From Temnothorax longispinosus (Eukaryota; Arthropoda; Insecta; Hymenoptera; Formicidae): 64,000 nt of DNA. The translations under genes and the position numbers were made by a program. The notes beneath the pieces were generated by a model. It was not told where the DNA came from and ran no database searches. It saw only the letters and a list, made by a program, of their open reading frames with translations. The DNA lies in NCBI RefSeq assembly GCF_030848805.1, contig NC_092366.1:10787368-10851367 (forward strand). Reading direction: 5' to 3'. Of the stretch, positions 61,706 through 64,000 are shown piece after piece (the first letter of the stretch is position 1; every line of letters starts with the position of its first letter).

Positions 61706-62018
61706 TATTAAGGAAATTGATTTCGAAATGGAAAAAGTTTCAAAAAGGATATCTGGATAATCTGCCGGAACTAAATTCTGCTCTGTATAGATATATATAT
61801 TATATAATGAACTTTTATTATAACTCAGAGCTTGTCCAACTTAATACAGCTTGAATATCTTTCTGATAATAAATGTATGACTTGTTATATAAGAGAGAAG
61901 AAGACTCAATACAAAGCAAATATTATATAGATAGGAAACTTAGATGGTGGCGCTGGTAGTGCATTAAGGCGCCTACAATACATTGGTTGATTGGAGCGAC
62001 ATCAGACTGTTTTCAACA
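61706..62018 (-). repeat. Copia-2 5' LTR
   Basis: 313 bp; begins TGTTGAAAACAG on the minus strand and ends CCTTAATA. Differs from the other LTR at roughly ten positions. Confidence 0.9.
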
Positions 62019-63041
62019 ATAATATTGTTCGAGAGCACGCGGTAGCGCGGTATAGCGCGAGGTAGAAGACGACCACAAGGAACGAAAACAGCAAGTCCAG
62101 AATTACAAGAAAATAACGCAGTCTATTTAAATGAGTATATACAAGTATTTACACAGGTTTATTTCAGGCGGAGTGCCGTGAGCGCGCACAGAAGTTAGCA
62201 CGGCAAGCGGCGCGAAAGCAAGCAAGTGTGGATTGCAAAAAGGCGGTAATAAGCAGTATAACAAAGCGGTCGTATATAGAGATATACTTGGCGATAAGCG
62301 AGCGAATAGCCGAAAGGGCAGACAAGCACTTCCGCGGCGCAGCGACGGTCTTTTATCACCTCCGAAACGAGGCTCCCTCCAAGCTAGTTACCGATGATTT
62401 CGCGAGGGTGATTGGCCACCGGCGGCCTACGTCACCGTGCTTACGTCACGGTTTTCAAGTGACGACCCGAAGCGATCGTTACCTGTTTTCGGCTGCCTTG
62501 TTTATAGCATGGATCTTTTCTTTGTGTAAGCATAAATAAGTCGTTCGTACCGTTGAACAAAGCTTGACCTTATTGTTGATGACAATGTTAGAGAAATCGC
62601 CAGAATGCTAATCCCGAAAGATCCATGCATGCTATACTGAATATTACCGTAAAAATCTCATGCGACATTTTTAGCGAATATTAATTATCGCAAGCGTGCA
62701 TGCGCTTACATGCAACCGAAGGCGGTTCGCGATGCCCATTACCGCAATCTCAAACAAATATTAATATATTAATATTATAAATTTAAGTTATAGGATGTAG
62801 CAACGCTAAGTTTTTTTGCATTAGATTTTTTTTATTTTTATAAAATTTTGTAAAAATATATACAACAGCGTTTTTCCAAAGATTTATTTTTACTTGGTGC
62901 AATTTTCTAATATCATAAGATTGTATATTTCATGTCAAAATGTGCCAGAATAAAGTATAAAATATCTCGCAAACTATTAATTTTTTGAGAACTCTACCTT
63001 AATACTTTTATGTGTACATAGAATAATTAGAAAAATCATAT
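62019..63041. other. Unassigned region right of Copia-2
   Basis: 62026-62559 starts TGTTCGAGAG and ends TTGAACA, is GC-richer than its surroundings and could be a solo LTR, but no target duplication is visible. The rest (62560-63041) is AT-rich without recognisable content. Confidence 0.35.
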
Positions 63042-63475
63042 TGTTGTGCCGCGCCTGGGGTTACAGGATCGGCACGGAGTTCTTTGGGATCCGCCGGGAG
63101 AGAGAAGACACACTTGTCCAGATTCTTGTAGAATAGCTTTTAATAAACTTAGTGTTACACAAATCTTACTACACAAGTGTTTTTAATCCACGGCCGTGAC
63201 TTACGGGCGTTCGTATAGTCGATTACATTCGGTCGTGCGCGTTATAGCTTTTCGGTCTAGACTGCCCGCCGCTTCTCGGAAGGGCGGGCTTTTATCTCTC
63301 GCGCGTTAGCTTCCGCGGTGCTGACTTAGCTGTCAGCGCTTTTGCTTCCGGGCGAGTGACCTGGATGCCACTTGCGAAACCCGGAATGCCACCTCAGGTG
63401 AGTTTGGCAAGATCCGGAAGCAATGCTGACAGCTAGGTGTCGCAATTTGGGATCGTTGACCTTCGCCGCACAACA
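63042..63475. repeat. Solo LTR, 434 bp
   Basis: TGTTGTGCCGCG...CGCCGCACAACA with ATAT on both sides (63038-63041 and 63476-63479), a 4-bp duplication typical of gypsy-type integration. AATAAA near 63141 on the plus strand and an ATAAAAG on the minus strand near 63297. No coding region or second LTR in the window. Confidence 0.75.
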
Positions 63476-64000
63476 ATATTATTAAAAAAAAATTATACAA
63501 TTATAATTAAAAAATGGCGATGACTTTTATGTGACTTTAAAAATCGATTTTTTTAAATTTATTCTACCATTATTTGTTCCCATTGAAACCCTATAATTTT
63601 TGGATGGAACATTTTTGAAGAAAATGGGCATTTAAAAAAAAGCGCCTATTACGGGCGTTTTGTTTGTTACACCCTGTATATGTTACATACATACAAATGT
63701 ACATGTATATAATATATGTACAATATTTCTCAATTATCATAATTATACAATTTTTAAACATATACGCAAAAAAAATTGTTTGCATTGCAATTATATTAAC
63801 CCATTAAGTTCTAGGGAGATCTCTACGCACTTATCTGTTTTTAATTTCTTAAAATCTTTTGTAACTCAAGTTCTAATCAGAATTTTTTGACTGCAATTGA
63901 TGTTTTGAAAGTAAAAAGAGTTGCTCTTTCTGAAAATCTGATTGGCGATAGGGTGGTATATCTGAAAAAAGATATAAAAATTGAAAGTAGAGAGAGAGAG
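63476..64000. other. AT-rich sequence to window end
   Basis: No gene recognised. A (GA)n run starts at about 63985 and continues beyond the window. Confidence 0.5.

Larger units (their letters stand above)
47918..62018 (-). mobile_element. Copia-2 LTR retrotransposon (reverse), heavily nested
   Basis: LTRs at 61706-62018 (5') and 47918-48232 (3'), flanked by ATAAT (47913-47917 and 62019-62023). Its coding region is interrupted by a MITE (49178-49308), an inverted DNA transposon (50786-54934) and a Gypsy element (55656-60869). Gag and Pol pieces also carry their own frameshifts and stops. Confidence 0.93.

Noticed and set aside
62026..62559. Second solo LTR (TGTTCGAGAG...TTGAACA)
   Set aside because: Ends look LTR-like but no target duplication is visible; recorded only as a possibility.

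Overview
The window looks like a transposon-dense, heterochromatin-like stretch of an insect genome. A hymenopteran, probably an ant, is my best guess, but this is inference. The only ordinary host gene I can support is a peptidoglycan recognition protein of the membrane-anchored PGRP-LC type at 21.0-22.1 kb. Its transmembrane exon, PGRP-domain exon and matching splice phases are readable, but a one-base frameshift breaks the domain. Almost everything else is mobile DNA, often nested. Two runs of exactly 500 N (19551-20050 and 38925-39424) are assembly gaps.

Left part (0-7.1 kb): two tandem minus-strand LINE ends with PHD-type ORF1 proteins, separated by GA microsatellites, then a 3.7 kb remnant of a Polinton/adintovirus-like DNA virus. 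The remnant carries a capsid protein, a penton-like protein, an adenain-like protease, a PLA2/hydrophobic protein, the packaging ATPase C terminus and two small conserved ORFs. All are partial or broken, and one deletion fuses the heads of two divergent genes. 7.1-17.2 kb: a Copia element (Copia-1) with 5-bp target duplication, split by a young, apparently intact RNase H-bearing LINE with an 11-bp target duplication and a telomere-like CCTAA tail. 17.2-20 kb: a possible Penelope-type hammerhead motif and a hAT/FAM200-like transposase running into the gap.

Middle (22-47.9 kb): Helitron ends, a truncated AT-rich LINE, and at least four copies or fragments of a CR1-like LINE. One copy is nearly complete (32.26-36.9 kb) and has ORF1 and ORF2 in the same frame, separated by a single UGA. 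Ends of these LINEs repeatedly abut (TC)n/(GA)n microsatellites. The region also holds TTAA-flanked and palindromic MITEs, a pogo/Tigger remnant, a Copia fragment, a nonautonomous Helitron and an unclassified GC-rich block.

Right part (47.9-62.0 kb): a second Copia element (Copia-2, minus strand, ATAAT target duplication). Inside it lie a MITE sitting in the reverse-transcriptase YVDD codons, a 4.1 kb head-to-head inverted transposon encoding RAG1/Transib-like transposase pieces with CCCAGGTAGCAAAC termini and an apparent 2-bp duplication, and a young Gypsy element with near-identical LTRs and same-frame gag/pol separated by one UAA. The Gypsy leader carries another CCCAGC-type foldback MITE. 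A solo LTR (63042-63475) lies near the right edge.

The observations I rate highest are the inverted RAG1-like element, the LINEs whose ends abut TC microsatellites and whose 5' ends carry an intron-like module, the UGA-separated LINE ORFs, and the Copia gag start codon lying inside the tRNA primer-binding site.
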